Below, in pieces: positions 6,113 to 13,354 of a stretch of DNA of 13,354 nt (its first letter is position 1; every line of letters begins with the position of its first letter). A program made the translations under genes and the position numbers. The stretch comes from an uncultured Pirellulales bacterium (GTDB lineage Bacteria; Planctomycetota; Planctomycetia; Pirellulales; Lacipirellulaceae), in NCBI GenBank assembly GCA_947258835.1, contig CAMYJY010000081.1:1-13354 (forward strand), written 5' to 3'. Under the pieces are notes generated by a model that worked only from the letters and a program-made list of their open reading frames with translations, was not told the DNA's origin and ran no database searches.

Positions 6113-7495
6113 ATGACGAGCATTACGCGCATTCCCAAGGGACTCGATGTACCTCTGGCGGGTACTCCCGAGCAGACAATCTCTGCAGGCGCCGCGATTA
6201 GCCGCGTAGCCCTGCTAGGCGACGACTACGTGGGCATGAAACCGACCATGGAGGTGTCGGAAGGGGATTCGGTTTGCCTGGGCCAGGTTGTTTTTACCGA
6301 CAAAAAGACCCCAGGCGTCCGTTACACGGCCCCAGCCGCGGGCACGGTGGTGAAGATCAACCGCGGAGCCAAACGCAAGTTTGAATCGCTGGTCATAGAG
6401 ACGGCCAGTGCAGCGGACGAGGAAGCCAATCAGAGGACTTTTGGCAGCTACCAGGACCGAAATCTGACCCAACTCGATCGCGGTGAAGTGTGTGAGCAAC
6501 TGGTGGCCTCGGGACTGTGGACGGCCTTGCGGACCCGCCCCTACAGCCGCGTGCCGGCCTTGGATGCTAGTGCGAGTGCCCTGTTCGTAACCGTTATGGA
6601 CACGAACCCGCTGGCGGCGGACCCGGCGGTGATCCTCTCGCTCTCGCCAGCTGAATTTATCGCCGGTTTGGAAGTCCTCAGCACGCTCACACCCGGCAAG
6701 GTCCACGTCTGCCGCGGGGTCGGCTCCAACATTCCCGGCGAAGGAAAAACGCCGGCCGAGTTCCACACCTTTGACGGTCCGCATCCGGCAGGCCTGGTGG
6801 GCACGCACATCCACTATCTGGAACCTGTCCACCAAAAAAAGACGGTGTGGCATATCGGCTATCAAGATGTCGTGGCCATCGGCCATTTATTTTTGCAGGG
6901 CAAAATTTTAACCACCCGCGTGGTCTCATTGGCCGGCCCCATCGTGCACCGCCCGCGCCTGGTGCGGACGCGGCTGGGGGCCTCGTTGACTGAGTTGACA
7001 GCCGGTGAGTTCGACCTACCCGCGGGGCAAACGGAGCGGACGATCTCGGGGTCGGTGCTGGCCGGTCGCCGCAGCATGCCGCCGGTGGATTACCTGGGCC
7101 GCTATCACAATCAGGTCTCCCTGCTGGCCGAAGGCAATCAACGTGACTTCCTGGGGTGGATGCAACCGGGGGGAGACAAGTTTTCCATTCGCCGCGTCTT
7201 TGCCTCCGCCTGGGGCCGGCGGTCTGATAAGCGGTTTGCGTTCAATACCAATACCGAGGGCAGCCCGCGGGCCATCATCCCCATCGGCATGTACGAAGAC
7301 GTGCTGCCCCTGGACATCGTGGCGACCCCGCTGCTCAAGGCCTTGGTCACCAAGGACACCGAATACGCACAGCAACTGGGTGTGCTGGAGCTGGATGAAG
7401 AAGATTTGTCGCTGTGTACCTACGTCTGTGCAGGAAAACAGGAGTATGGCCCCCTGCTGCGAGAAAACCTGACGACGATCGAGCTGGAAGGATGA
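6113..7495 (+). CDS. nqrA: Na+-translocating NADH:quinone reductase subunit A
   Basis: NqrA is the cytoplasmic-side peripheral subunit of the sodium-pumping NADH:ubiquinone oxidoreductase and has no membrane helices. The 460-aa product is slightly longer than the usual 446 or so. Diagnostic blocks are IPKGLDVPLAGTPEQTI at the N-terminus, VALLGDDYVGMKPTMEV, GVRYTAPAAGTVVKINRGAKR (about residues 70-90), LWTALRTRPYSRVP, FVTVMDTNPLAADP, VGTHIHYLEPVH and the C-terminal PIGMYEDVLPLDIVATPLLKALV. The ATG at 6113 gives the standard N-terminus; the frame is open further upstream but that part lacks homology. There is no obvious Shine-Dalgarno. It is the first gene of the nqrABCDEF-apbE cluster, divergent from sucC, and its stop overlaps the nqrB start (ATGA). 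Confidence 0.97.
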   Translation: MTSITRIPKGLDVPLAGTPEQTISAGAAISRVALLGDDYVGMKPTMEVSEGDSVCLGQVVFTDKKTPGVRYTAPAAGTVVKINRGAKRKFESLVIETASAADEEANQRTFGSYQDRNLTQLDRGEVCEQLVASGLWTALRTRPYSRVPALDASASALFVTVMDTNPLAADPAVILSLSPAEFIAGLEVLSTLTPGKVHVCRGVGSNIPGEGKTPAEFHTFDGPHPAGLVGTHIHYLEPVHQKKTVWHIGYQDVVAIGHLFLQGKILTTRVVSLAGPIVHRPRLVRTRLGASLTELTAGEFDLPAGQTERTISGSVLAGRRSMPPVDYLGRYHNQVSLLAEGNQRDFLGWMQPGGDKFSIRRVFASAWGRRSDKRFAFNTNTEGSPRAIIPIGMYEDVLPLDIVATPLLKALVTKDTEYAQQLGVLELDEEDLSLCTYVCAGKQEYGPLLRENLTTIELEG

Positions 7496-8748
7496 GGTGC
7501 GTTTTGCTACGGAAATTCCTAGATCGATTGCATCCTGCCTTTGACAAGGGAGGCCGCCTGGAGCAGCTGTACCCGCTGTACGAAGCAATCGATACATTTT
7601 TGTACACACCGTCCGACGTGACCGGTCATGCGGCCCACATCCGCGATGGCATGAATCTGAAGCGTCTGATGTCCCTGGTAATTGTGGCCTTGTTGCCCTG
7701 CTTTTTCATGGCCATGCACAACACGGGCTACCAAGCCAACTATGCCGTGGCCGCGGGTTATGGGACCCAGTTGGAGACTTGGCGGGAACCGGTCTTAGCG
7801 GCCCTGGGATTGGGACATGACCCCCAGTCGTTCCTGGACAATTTTGTGTTCGGGGCTTTGTTTTTCTTGCCCGTCTATCTGGTCACGATGACCGTCGGCG
7901 GGATGTGGGAGGGCCTGTTCGCGATCGTCCGAGGACACGAGATCAACGAAGGCTTTTTGGTAACCGGTGCCCTCTTTCCGCTCACACTCCCGGCCACAGT
8001 TCCTTTATGGCAAGTGGCGATTGGCATCTCCTTCGGGGTGGTGATCGGCAAGGAAATTTTTGGAGGTACGGGCAAAAATTTCCTCAACCCGGCGCTCACC
8101 GCCCGCGCCTTTTTGTACTTCGCCTACGCGCCCGAAATCAGCGGCGAAACCAACCGTTGGGGTGAAGGCGTGTGGGCCGCCGCGGACGGGATTACCGGAG
8201 CCACTCCTTTAGGCGCGTTGGCAACGGCCCCTGTCGAGGCAGCTGCTCCGACCGTGACCGCGTTGACGGGATTGGGCTGGTGGGACTGCTTTGTAGGTTA
8301 CACGCAGGGCTCGATGGGAGAAACCTCCACCCTGGCCTGCCTCCTCGGTGCGGCCCTGCTGATTGGGCTGGGCATTGGTTCGTGGCGGATCATGCTCGGC
8401 TGCGTGCTGGGAGTCGTAGGCATGGCGGGCCTGCTCCAATTGGGCAGTGCCGGTAGTTCGAATGCCTTGATGTATATCGGCCCCCACTGGCACTTGGTCA
8501 TCGGCGGCTTCGCCTTCGGCGCCGTGTTCATGGCCACCGACCCGGTGTCGGCCGCCATGACCGATGTGGGCCGCTGGATTTACGGCGTGTTGATCGGTGT
8601 GATGACCGTCTTGATACGTGTCATCAATCCCGCTTACCCGGAAGGTATTATGTTGGCAATTCTCTTCGGCAATGTGATGGCACCTCTCATCGACTATTTT
8701 GTCATCCAAGCCAATATCAAACGGAGGGCAAGCCGTTATGGCGCGTGA
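7492..8748 (+). CDS. nqrB: Na+-translocating NADH:quinone reductase subunit B
   Basis: NqrB is the large integral membrane subunit that carries covalent FMN and riboflavin and forms the Na+ channel and quinone-reducing part. The ATG at 7492 overlaps the nqrA stop by 4 nt (ATGA) and gives 418 aa, near the usual 410-415. The N-terminal segment LHPAFDKGGRLEQLYPLYEA, the block RDGMNLKRLMSLVI, and GGTGKNFLNPALTARAFLYF are family hallmarks. About ten hydrophobic segments can be read. The flavinylation motif DGITGAT puts the FMN-bearing Thr at about residue 238, close to Thr236 of Vibrio NqrB. The C-terminal FMATDPVSAAMT block is also conserved. The frame is open further upstream to 7414 but that overlaps nqrA coding and lacks homology. 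It overlaps nqrC by 11 nt, suggesting translational coupling. Confidence 0.97.
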   Translation: MRCVLLRKFLDRLHPAFDKGGRLEQLYPLYEAIDTFLYTPSDVTGHAAHIRDGMNLKRLMSLVIVALLPCFFMAMHNTGYQANYAVAAGYGTQLETWREPVLAALGLGHDPQSFLDNFVFGALFFLPVYLVTMTVGGMWEGLFAIVRGHEINEGFLVTGALFPLTLPATVPLWQVAIGISFGVVIGKEIFGGTGKNFLNPALTARAFLYFAYAPEISGETNRWGEGVWAAADGITGATPLGALATAPVEAAAPTVTALTGLGWWDCFVGYTQGSMGETSTLACLLGAALLIGLGIGSWRIMLGCVLGVVGMAGLLQLGSAGSSNALMYIGPHWHLVIGGFAFGAVFMATDPVSAAMTDVGRWIYGVLIGVMTVLIRVINPAYPEGIMLAILFGNVMAPLIDYFVIQANIKRRASRYGA

Positions 8749-9535
8749 TTCCTTGCTGAACACCATCACCGTGGCCCTGGTGCTGTGCATTGTTTGCTCC
8801 GTGATGGTATCCAGTGCCGCGGTGCTGCTGCGGCCGCTGCAAGAGGCCAACAAAAAATTTGATCAGCAGCGGAATGTGCTGAGCGCAGCCGGCCTGGATG
8901 TGGCTGCCATGACGGCCACAGACATTGAGGCCCTGTTCCATGACGAGTCGCAAATACGCCGCGTGCTCATTGATCTGGATACCGGCCAGCCCGTGGACCT
9001 CAAGGCCACGGAAATCGACCCAGCCAGCTACGATGCCAAACAGGCCGCCAAATCGCCCGAGCTCAGCCAGCCGGTCCAGGCCGCCGGTGGCCCTACGTTG
9101 GGCACACCCCGGCGAGAAAAGTACGCGTTTGTCTACGAAATGCTCACCGATGGGCAGATTGATCTGTACGTGTTGCCGATTTACGGCAAGGGCCTGTGGT
9201 CCACCCTCTACGGCTTCTTGGCGTTGGATGGTGATACCCGCACCGTGCGAGGCATTACTTTTTACGAACATCGAGAGACGCCCGGCCTAGGCGGCGAAGT
9301 GGACAACCCGGCCTGGAAGGCCACCTGGATCGGCAAACAGGTCTCTGACCAGGATGGACAGGTCGACTTCTCCATCATCAAGGGCCGCGTGGACCCACAG
9401 TCCCAGCAGGCAGCCCACCAGGTGGATGGGCTCTCCGGAGCCACCATCACCTCCCGCGGGGTCTCGGACGCCGTGCAGTACTGGCTTGGTGCGGACGGTT
9501 TTGGCAAGTACCTGCAGCAGCAACAATCCCCATAG
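8738..9535 (+). CDS. nqrC: Na+-translocating NADH:quinone reductase subunit C
   Basis: NqrC has one N-terminal membrane anchor (about residues 8-32, TVALVLCIVCSVMVSSAAVL) and a periplasmic domain carrying covalent FMN. The 265-aa product includes YVLPIYGKGLWSTLYGFLAL, the FYEHRETPGLGGEV block and the flavinylation motif DGLSGATITS, with FMN expected on Thr236. The start at 8738 has the clearest ribosome binding site in the window, GGAGG at 8723-8727, 10 nt upstream. It overlaps the end of nqrB by 11 nt. The frame is complete, so with the nearby apbE the site should be modified. It is followed by a 154-bp gap with hairpins before nqrD. Confidence 0.97.
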   Translation: MARDSLLNTITVALVLCIVCSVMVSSAAVLLRPLQEANKKFDQQRNVLSAAGLDVAAMTATDIEALFHDESQIRRVLIDLDTGQPVDLKATEIDPASYDAKQAAKSPELSQPVQAAGGPTLGTPRREKYAFVYEMLTDGQIDLYVLPIYGKGLWSTLYGFLALDGDTRTVRGITFYEHRETPGLGGEVDNPAWKATWIGKQVSDQDGQVDFSIIKGRVDPQSQQAAHQVDGLSGATITSRGVSDAVQYWLGADGFGKYLQQQQSP

Positions 9536-9598
9536 GCCCGTTTATGCGGCCAAACTTGTTTTGTTTGAGTTCAATTTTAGGAGCGGGCAAAAGTCTTC

Positions 9599-9660
9599 CG
9601 AGCGGTAGCTCGCATTGGTTCGAGGCCCCCCGGTCAAGCCGGGGGCAGGCGCTTGCCTCG
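9599..9660. repeat. Hairpins and dispersed 25-bp repeat between nqrC and nqrD
   Basis: CGAGC-GGTA-GCTCG (9599-9612) is a small perfect hairpin. It is followed by CCCCCGG (9627-9633) and CCGGGGG (9639-9645) with a 5-nt loop, and an outer pair CGAGGC (9621-9626) with GCCTCG (9655-9660). The minus strand of 9626-9650 matches the repeat at the end of sucC in 23 of 25 positions. Inside an operon such a structure could lower read-through or protect upstream mRNA ends. Confidence 0.6.
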
Positions 9661-9689
9661 TAACATCACTGGCTGGAAAGGGCCGTTTT

Positions 9690-10319
9690 ATGGCAAAGCT
9701 GAAACCCAAAGATGTCTTGCTGAATCCCCTGGCAAACAACAACCCCATCGCCCTGCAGGTGCTGGGGATTTGCTCTGCCTTGGCAGTGACCACCAAGCTG
9801 GAGACATCGATCATCATGGCCCTGGCGGTGACGTTTGTGTTGGGACTCTCCAATGCAGCGGTGAGCTTGATTCGCCACTACATCCCCTCCAGCATCCGCA
9901 TCATTGTGCAGATGACGATCATTTCCTCGCTGGTGATTGTGGTGGATCAGTTCCTGCAAGCCTATGCTTACGAAGCCAGCAAAACCATGAGTGTGTTCGT
10001 GGGGCTGATTATCACGAATTGCATTGTGATGGGACGTGCCGAGGCCTTCGCCATGAAAAACCCGCCGCTGATCAGTGCCCTGGACGGCATCGGCAATGCC
10101 CTGGGATACAGTTTGATCCTGATTTTGGTTGGTTTTTTTCGCGAACTGCTGGGCTCCGGCAAGCTGCTGGGCCTGACCGTGATGCCCCTGTCCGGCGACG
10201 GCGGCTGGTACGTGCCCAATGGTTTGATGCTGCTGCCGCCGAGCGCATTTTTCTTGATCGGCCTGATTATTTGGGCCCTCCGCACCTGGAAACCCGACCA
10301 AGTGGAGGCGGAGGGGTAA
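9690..10319 (+). CDS. nqrD: Na+-translocating NADH:quinone reductase subunit D
   Basis: NqrD is a membrane subunit (about six helices) that forms, with NqrE, the intramembrane iron-cysteine site passing electrons between NqrF and NqrC. The product is 209 aa, the normal length. The N-terminal LKPKDVLLNPLANNNPIALQ, SNAAVSLIRHYIPSSIRIIV and NCIVMGRAEAFAMKNPP are strong family marks. The paired Cys residues are C28 (LGICSALAV) and C111 (ITNCIVMG), matching Cys29 and Cys112 of Vibrio. I chose the ATG at 9690, which gives the standard N-terminus; an in-frame extension to 9615 passes through the repeat and lacks homology. A purine-rich AAAGGG lies about 8 nt upstream. The gap to nqrE is 147 bp. Confidence 0.96.
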   Translation: MAKLKPKDVLLNPLANNNPIALQVLGICSALAVTTKLETSIIMALAVTFVLGLSNAAVSLIRHYIPSSIRIIVQMTIISSLVIVVDQFLQAYAYEASKTMSVFVGLIITNCIVMGRAEAFAMKNPPLISALDGIGNALGYSLILILVGFFRELLGSGKLLGLTVMPLSGDGGWYVPNGLMLLPPSAFFLIGLIIWALRTWKPDQVEAEG

Positions 10320-10466
10320 CAGGGACCGCAGTTGCTGCCACAACGGCCCCAGGCCGCTCTGGCAGAAGTAAAATGACCGGAACGGAAACACCCGAACCAC
10401 CCGAACCATCCTTGTTGATCTTCCTGAGATGACGCCCCACAGCCACTACCTCAAAAAGCGTAAATC
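10320..10466 (+). other. nqrD-nqrE spacer
   Basis: This is 147 bp without a convincing gene. A 19-codon frame (10373-10432, starting MTGTETPEPPEPS) is present but has no clear ribosome binding site and no recognisable content. A weak GGCC-rich stem lies near 10343-10355. The gap is unusual because nqr genes are tightly packed in most genomes. Confidence 0.5.
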
Positions 10467-11192
10467 ATGAGCCATTATTTAAACATCTTTTTGAACGCCG
10501 TATTTATTGAGAACCTGGCGCTGGCATTCTTTTTGGGAATGTGTACGTTTTTGGCCGTTTCCAAAAGTGTCAAAACAGCAGTGGGTTTGGGCTTGGCCGT
10601 GATCGTGATCATGGTCATTACCATCCCCGCCAATAATTTGCTCCTCCGCTACTTATTGCAGGAGGGCGCCCTGGCCAGCATGTTGGGTTCGCATTTTGAA
10701 GCGGTCAATTTGGAATTCCTCTCGCTGCTGACCTTTATTGGTACGATCGCGGCGATGGTGCAGATTTTGGAGATGACACTGGACCGGTATTTTCCGCCCC
10801 TGTACCACGCCCTGGGAATCTTCTTGCCGCTGATCACGGTCAACTGCGCCATCTTGGGAGGCTCGCTCTTTATGCAAGAGCGGAATTATGACTTCCTGGA
10901 AAGTGTGGTCTATGGTTTCGGCTCGGGATTTGGCTGGGCCGTGGCTATCGCGGCGCTGGCCGGTATTCGCGAAAAACTAAAATACAGCGATGTGCCCGAT
11001 GGCCTGAAGGGATTGGGCATCACCTTCATGGCCGTGGGACTGATGGCCATGGCCTTCATGTGCTTCGGCGGCATCGATCTCTCGGAGGAAAAGGCGGTTG
11101 CCGCCACGACGGAATCCGCCGACGAGCCCATGGACTCCGTCTCCACAAAACACCCCCTCACCGATGCTCTCCCTGAACCCGTAAACAATTAG
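10467..11192 (+). CDS. nqrE: Na+-translocating NADH:quinone reductase subunit E, with C-terminal tail
   Basis: NqrE is the membrane partner of NqrD with a mirrored topology. The core (about residues 1-205) has YLNIFLNAVFIENLALAFFL, the iron-site cysteines C26 (GMCTFLAVS) and C127 (VNCAILGGSLF), VQILEMTLDRYFPPLYHALG and IREKLKYSDVPDGLKGLGI. Vibrio NqrE is about 198 aa; this one is 241 aa. A hydrophilic acidic tail of about 36 residues (206-241, SEEKAVAATTESADEPM onwards) follows the last helix, and there is a short insertion of about 7 residues before the second Cys. The tail lacks recognisable motifs. The stop codon TAG lies inside a copy of the TAGCCGNTGGGCGNTAGCCC repeat. A 139-bp gap follows. 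Confidence 0.96.
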   Translation: MSHYLNIFLNAVFIENLALAFFLGMCTFLAVSKSVKTAVGLGLAVIVIMVITIPANNLLLRYLLQEGALASMLGSHFEAVNLEFLSLLTFIGTIAAMVQILEMTLDRYFPPLYHALGIFLPLITVNCAILGGSLFMQERNYDFLESVVYGFGSGFGWAVAIAALAGIREKLKYSDVPDGLKGLGITFMAVGLMAMAFMCFGGIDLSEEKAVAATTESADEPMDSVSTKHPLTDALPEPVNN

Positions 11193-11275
11193 CCGCTGGG
11201 CGCTAGCCCACGGTGCATGCGGTAGGGTTTCTGCTACCGCTCACCGAACGCGGTGCTGATGATCCCAGGGGATGC
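11191..11275. repeat. Cluster of four short palindromes after nqrE
   Basis: In order: AGCCGCTGGGCGCTAGCCCACGG (11191-11213), a copy of the family seen at 3444; GCGGTAG (11219-11225) with CTACCGC (11234-11240) around an 8-nt loop; CACCG-AACG-CGGTG (11242-11255); and ATCCC-AG-GGGAT (about 11262-11273). All lie between nqrE and nqrF. Together they could act as an attenuator or mRNA processing region, or be accumulated repeat debris. Confidence 0.6.
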
Positions 11276-11331
11276 CATCGCGGCAACTCGACCAACCCCA
11301 GTTTCTCCGTGAACCAGTAAAACGAGTAACC

Positions 11332-12558
11332 ATGAGTGCACTAACCATATTCTTTGGTGTTTTGATGTTCACCCTCGTCGTGTTGGCGTTGGTGGTGATC
11401 ATTTTGTTTGCCAAGTCGCAACTGGTCGCCAGTGGCGACGTGAAGATTGAAGTGAACGGACAAAAGACCCTTTCGGTCCCCGCGGGCGGAAAACTTCTCG
11501 GCGCCCTGGCGGACGCTGGGGTGTTTGTCTCCTCAGCCTGCGGGGGTGGGGGCACCTGCGCCCAGTGTGAAGTGAAAGTGTTGTCCGGAGGTGGTGATAT
11601 CCTGCCGACCGAAAAGTCGCACATCAGCAACCGTGAGGCGCGGGAGGGCTGCCGGCTTTCCTGCCAAGTGGCCGTCAAGCAAGACATGCGTGTGGAAGTG
11701 CCACCCGAGGCCTTTGAGACAAAAAAATGGCGGTGCAAGGTCCGTTCCAACCACAACGTGGCCACGTTTATCAAGGAGTTCGTGCTGGAGCTGCCCGCGG
11801 GTGAGGAAGTCGATTTTAAGGCGGGCGGTTATATCCAGATCGAATGCCCCCCGCACGAAGTTGCCTATCGAGATTTTGACATCGAGGAAGAATACCGCGG
11901 CGACTGGGATAAGTTCGACGTGTGGCGGTACGTGTCTCGGGTGGACGAACCGGTGATCCGCGCTTATTCCATGGCCAATTACCCTGGCGAAAAAGGCATC
12001 ATCATGCTGAATGTCCGCATCGCCAGCCCCCCGCCCCGCCTGCCCGATATCCCGCCGGGGAAAATGTCGTCCTACATTTTTGGTTTGCAGCCGGGCGATG
12101 AGGTCACTATTTCCGGCCCCTACGGTGAATTCTTCATCAAGGATTCGGACGCCGAGATGGTCTACATCGGCGGTGGGGCGGGGATGGCTCCCCTGCGGAG
12201 TCACATCTTCGAGCTGTTCAAGAATCTCCGTACGGGACGCAAAGTGACGTACTGGTATGGCGGCCGCAGCTTGCGAGAACTGTTCTACATTGAGGACTTC
12301 CGCGAGATCGAGCAGGAATTCCCGAATTTTAAGTTCAACATTGCCCTCTCCGATCCCCAGCCCGAAGACAACTGGGACGGCTACACCGGCTTTATTCACC
12401 AGGTCCTGCTGGACAACTATCTCCAAGACCACCCGGCCCCCGAAGACATCGAGTATTATATCTGCGGACCGCCCATGATGAACGCGGCCGTGTTTAAAAT
12501 GCTGGATGATCTGGGAGTGGAAAAGGAAAACATCGCCTATGACGACTTTGGCGGGTAG
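11332..12558 (+). CDS. nqrF: Na+-translocating NADH:quinone reductase subunit F (NADH dehydrogenase)
   Basis: NqrF oxidises NADH and feeds electrons into the pump. The 408-aa product has one N-terminal helix (LTIFFGVLMFTLVVLALVVI). A ferredoxin-type 2Fe-2S domain follows with C70, C76 and C79 (ACGGGGTCAQC) and C111 (CRLSC), the same positions as in Vibrio NqrF. The flavin domain has RAYSMANYPGEKG. The NADH domain has GGGAGMAPLRSHIFEL, YWYGGRSLRELFY and YYICGPPMMN, and the conserved end is YDDFGG. The ATG at 11332 gives the standard length and N-terminus; an upstream in-frame ATG at 11272 would overlap the hairpin cluster and add an unrelated leader. The ribosome binding site is weak. The end overlaps the apbE start. 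Confidence 0.98.
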   Translation: MSALTIFFGVLMFTLVVLALVVIILFAKSQLVASGDVKIEVNGQKTLSVPAGGKLLGALADAGVFVSSACGGGGTCAQCEVKVLSGGGDILPTEKSHISNREAREGCRLSCQVAVKQDMRVEVPPEAFETKKWRCKVRSNHNVATFIKEFVLELPAGEEVDFKAGGYIQIECPPHEVAYRDFDIEEEYRGDWDKFDVWRYVSRVDEPVIRAYSMANYPGEKGIIMLNVRIASPPPRLPDIPPGKMSSYIFGLQPGDEVTISGPYGEFFIKDSDAEMVYIGGGAGMAPLRSHIFELFKNLRTGRKVTYWYGGRSLRELFYIEDFREIEQEFPNFKFNIALSDPQPEDNWDGYTGFIHQVLLDNYLQDHPAPEDIEYYICGPPMMNAAVFKMLDDLGVEKENIAYDDFGG

Positions 12559-13276
12559 GCCACGCTGGGGCTACGTGGGTCTGTTGCTGCTGTGGGTCCT
12601 GCCGGGAGGGGGGATCTCGGCCAGATCGTACGCGGAAGTGGTTGCCTTTTCCGGCCCCACCATGGGCACGCGGTATCTGATCCGTGTCGTGCCCCCTCCT
12701 GCTGCAAACATTGCGACCGAGAACCCGCGGCAACAAGTCCAGCAACTCCTGGACCACATCAATGCCCGGATGAGCACCTACGACCCCCAGTCGGAACTCT
12801 CGCGGTTCAATCAATCCACCTCGACGGCATGGTTTGAGGTTTCATCAGCGACGGCCCAAGTCGTCGCCCACGCACTGCGGGTCGCCGAGCAAACCGGTGG
12901 CGCCTTGGACCCCACCGTAGGACCTGCCGTCGATGTGTGGGGCTTTGGTCCGGCAGAGCGGCCCCAGAACTTGCCCACGGAGGAACAAATTTCCTCGCTG
13001 CGGGGGCGGATTGGCTATCAAGATGTGGCAGTCCGACTGGATCCTCCAGCGATTCGTAAAGAAAAACCGGACATCCGCTTGGACCTCTCGGCGATCGCCA
13101 AGGGTTATGCCGTGGATCAGGTTGTCGCGCTGCTCAGGGCGCAAGGTTTTGACTCGCTGATGGTGGAGATTGGTGGCGAAGTGAGAACGGCGGGTACCAA
13201 GCCCGGCGGGGATCCTTGGAAAATCGCCATCGAAAAACCCCGCCCGCAGGGGGCGGCAATATCCCCGGGACAGTGA
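12539..13276 (+). CDS. apbE: FAD:protein FMN transferase, C-terminal third missing or frameshifted
   Basis: ApbE transfers FMN from FAD to Thr in the (S/T)GAT motifs of NqrB and NqrC, so its place behind nqrF fits a maturation role. I prefer the ATG at 12539, overlapping nqrF by 20 nt, because it gives a short signal-like N-terminus (MTTLAGRPRW then GYVGLLLLWVLPGGG); 12506 is an in-frame alternative. Family motifs are FSGPTMGTRYLI (about 37-48), MSTYDPQSELSRFN, GALDPTVGPAVDVWGFGP, RLDLSAIAKGYAVDQVV and MVEIGGEVRTAG. The frame ends at TGA 13274-13276 after about 245 aa, while family proteins usually run to 330-350. The conserved ATSG and HTIDP-type segments are not reached. Both other forward frames stay open to the window end, and a GGGGG run near 13249-13253 is a possible slip point, so a frameshift or artefact is likely. 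The gene may continue past the window. Confidence 0.85.
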   Translation: MTTLAGRPRWGYVGLLLLWVLPGGGISARSYAEVVAFSGPTMGTRYLIRVVPPPAANIATENPRQQVQQLLDHINARMSTYDPQSELSRFNQSTSTAWFEVSSATAQVVAHALRVAEQTGGALDPTVGPAVDVWGFGPAERPQNLPTEEQISSLRGRIGYQDVAVRLDPPAIRKEKPDIRLDLSAIAKGYAVDQVVALLRAQGFDSLMVEIGGEVRTAGTKPGGDPWKIAIEKPRPQGAAISPGQ

Positions 13277-13354
13277 GAAGTCCGCTTCCTTTTCCTTTGC
13301 CGACCGGAACGATTGGCGGCACCGGGCCGGTCCGGAGTTTGCCGGGCAGCGGCA

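Noticed and set aside
9666..10409. Long minus-strand frame opposite nqrD (247 aa)
   Set aside because: His/Gln-rich antisense translation of a membrane protein gene; nqrD on the plus strand is certain.
10373..10432. 19-codon frame between nqrD and nqrE
   Set aside because: Too short, no clear ribosome binding site and no recognisable motif; could be real but is not supported.
6113..12558. Alternative identity as an Rnf complex
   Set aside because: Rnf lacks an NqrA-type first subunit and NqrF-type NADH dehydrogenase; the gene order and the exact cysteine and flavin motifs are those of Na+-NQR.

Overview
The window looks like chromosomal DNA from a GC-rich, Gram-negative bacterium, most likely a planctomycete of the Pirellulales type. 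This rests on three things: a tandem pair of Pro-rich secreted beta-barrel-like proteins of a kind I associate with planctomycetes, many starts without a Shine-Dalgarno sequence, and GC-rich palindromic repeats between genes. The taxonomic call is inference; no rRNA or other marker is present.

Layout. Positions 2-790 (+) are the 3' part of a class I SAM methyltransferase gene that begins before the window. Positions 791-1151 hold no gene but a dense cluster of palindromic and direct repeats. Positions 1152-3415 (+) hold two tandem paralogous genes for outer-membrane beta-barrel-like proteins; the second is broken by an apparent internal deletion and frameshift. A 25-bp perfect inverted repeat (3444-3507) separates them from the convergent pair sucC-sucD (3537-5766, minus strand), the two subunits of succinyl-CoA synthetase. 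sucC is also frameshifted in this sequence. A 346-bp divergent intergenic region (5767-6112) holds a good sucC promoter candidate and a TGTGA-N6-TCACG palindrome. Positions 6113-12558 (+) encode the complete Na+-translocating NADH:quinone oxidoreductase, nqrABCDEF. It is followed, with an overlap, by apbE, the FMN transferase that flavinylates NqrB and NqrC. The apbE reading frame stops early, before the usual C-terminal third.

How the genes work together. NqrF takes electrons from NADH (FAD and 2Fe-2S). They pass through the NqrD/E iron site, FMN on NqrC, FMN on NqrB and riboflavin to quinone, and Na+ is exported. ApbE matures the complex by attaching the two covalent FMN groups, and all the key residues (both flavinylation motifs, the NqrF cysteines, the NqrD/E cysteines) are present. 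SucCD is the substrate-level phosphorylation step of the TCA cycle, so the divergent arrangement places TCA and respiratory functions around one control region.

I see no new multi-gene system. The points worth a second look are the broken frames in sucC, the second barrel gene and apbE; repeat elements that contain the stop codons of sucC and nqrE; a long inverted repeat between sucC and sucD; and the CRP/FNR-like palindrome.
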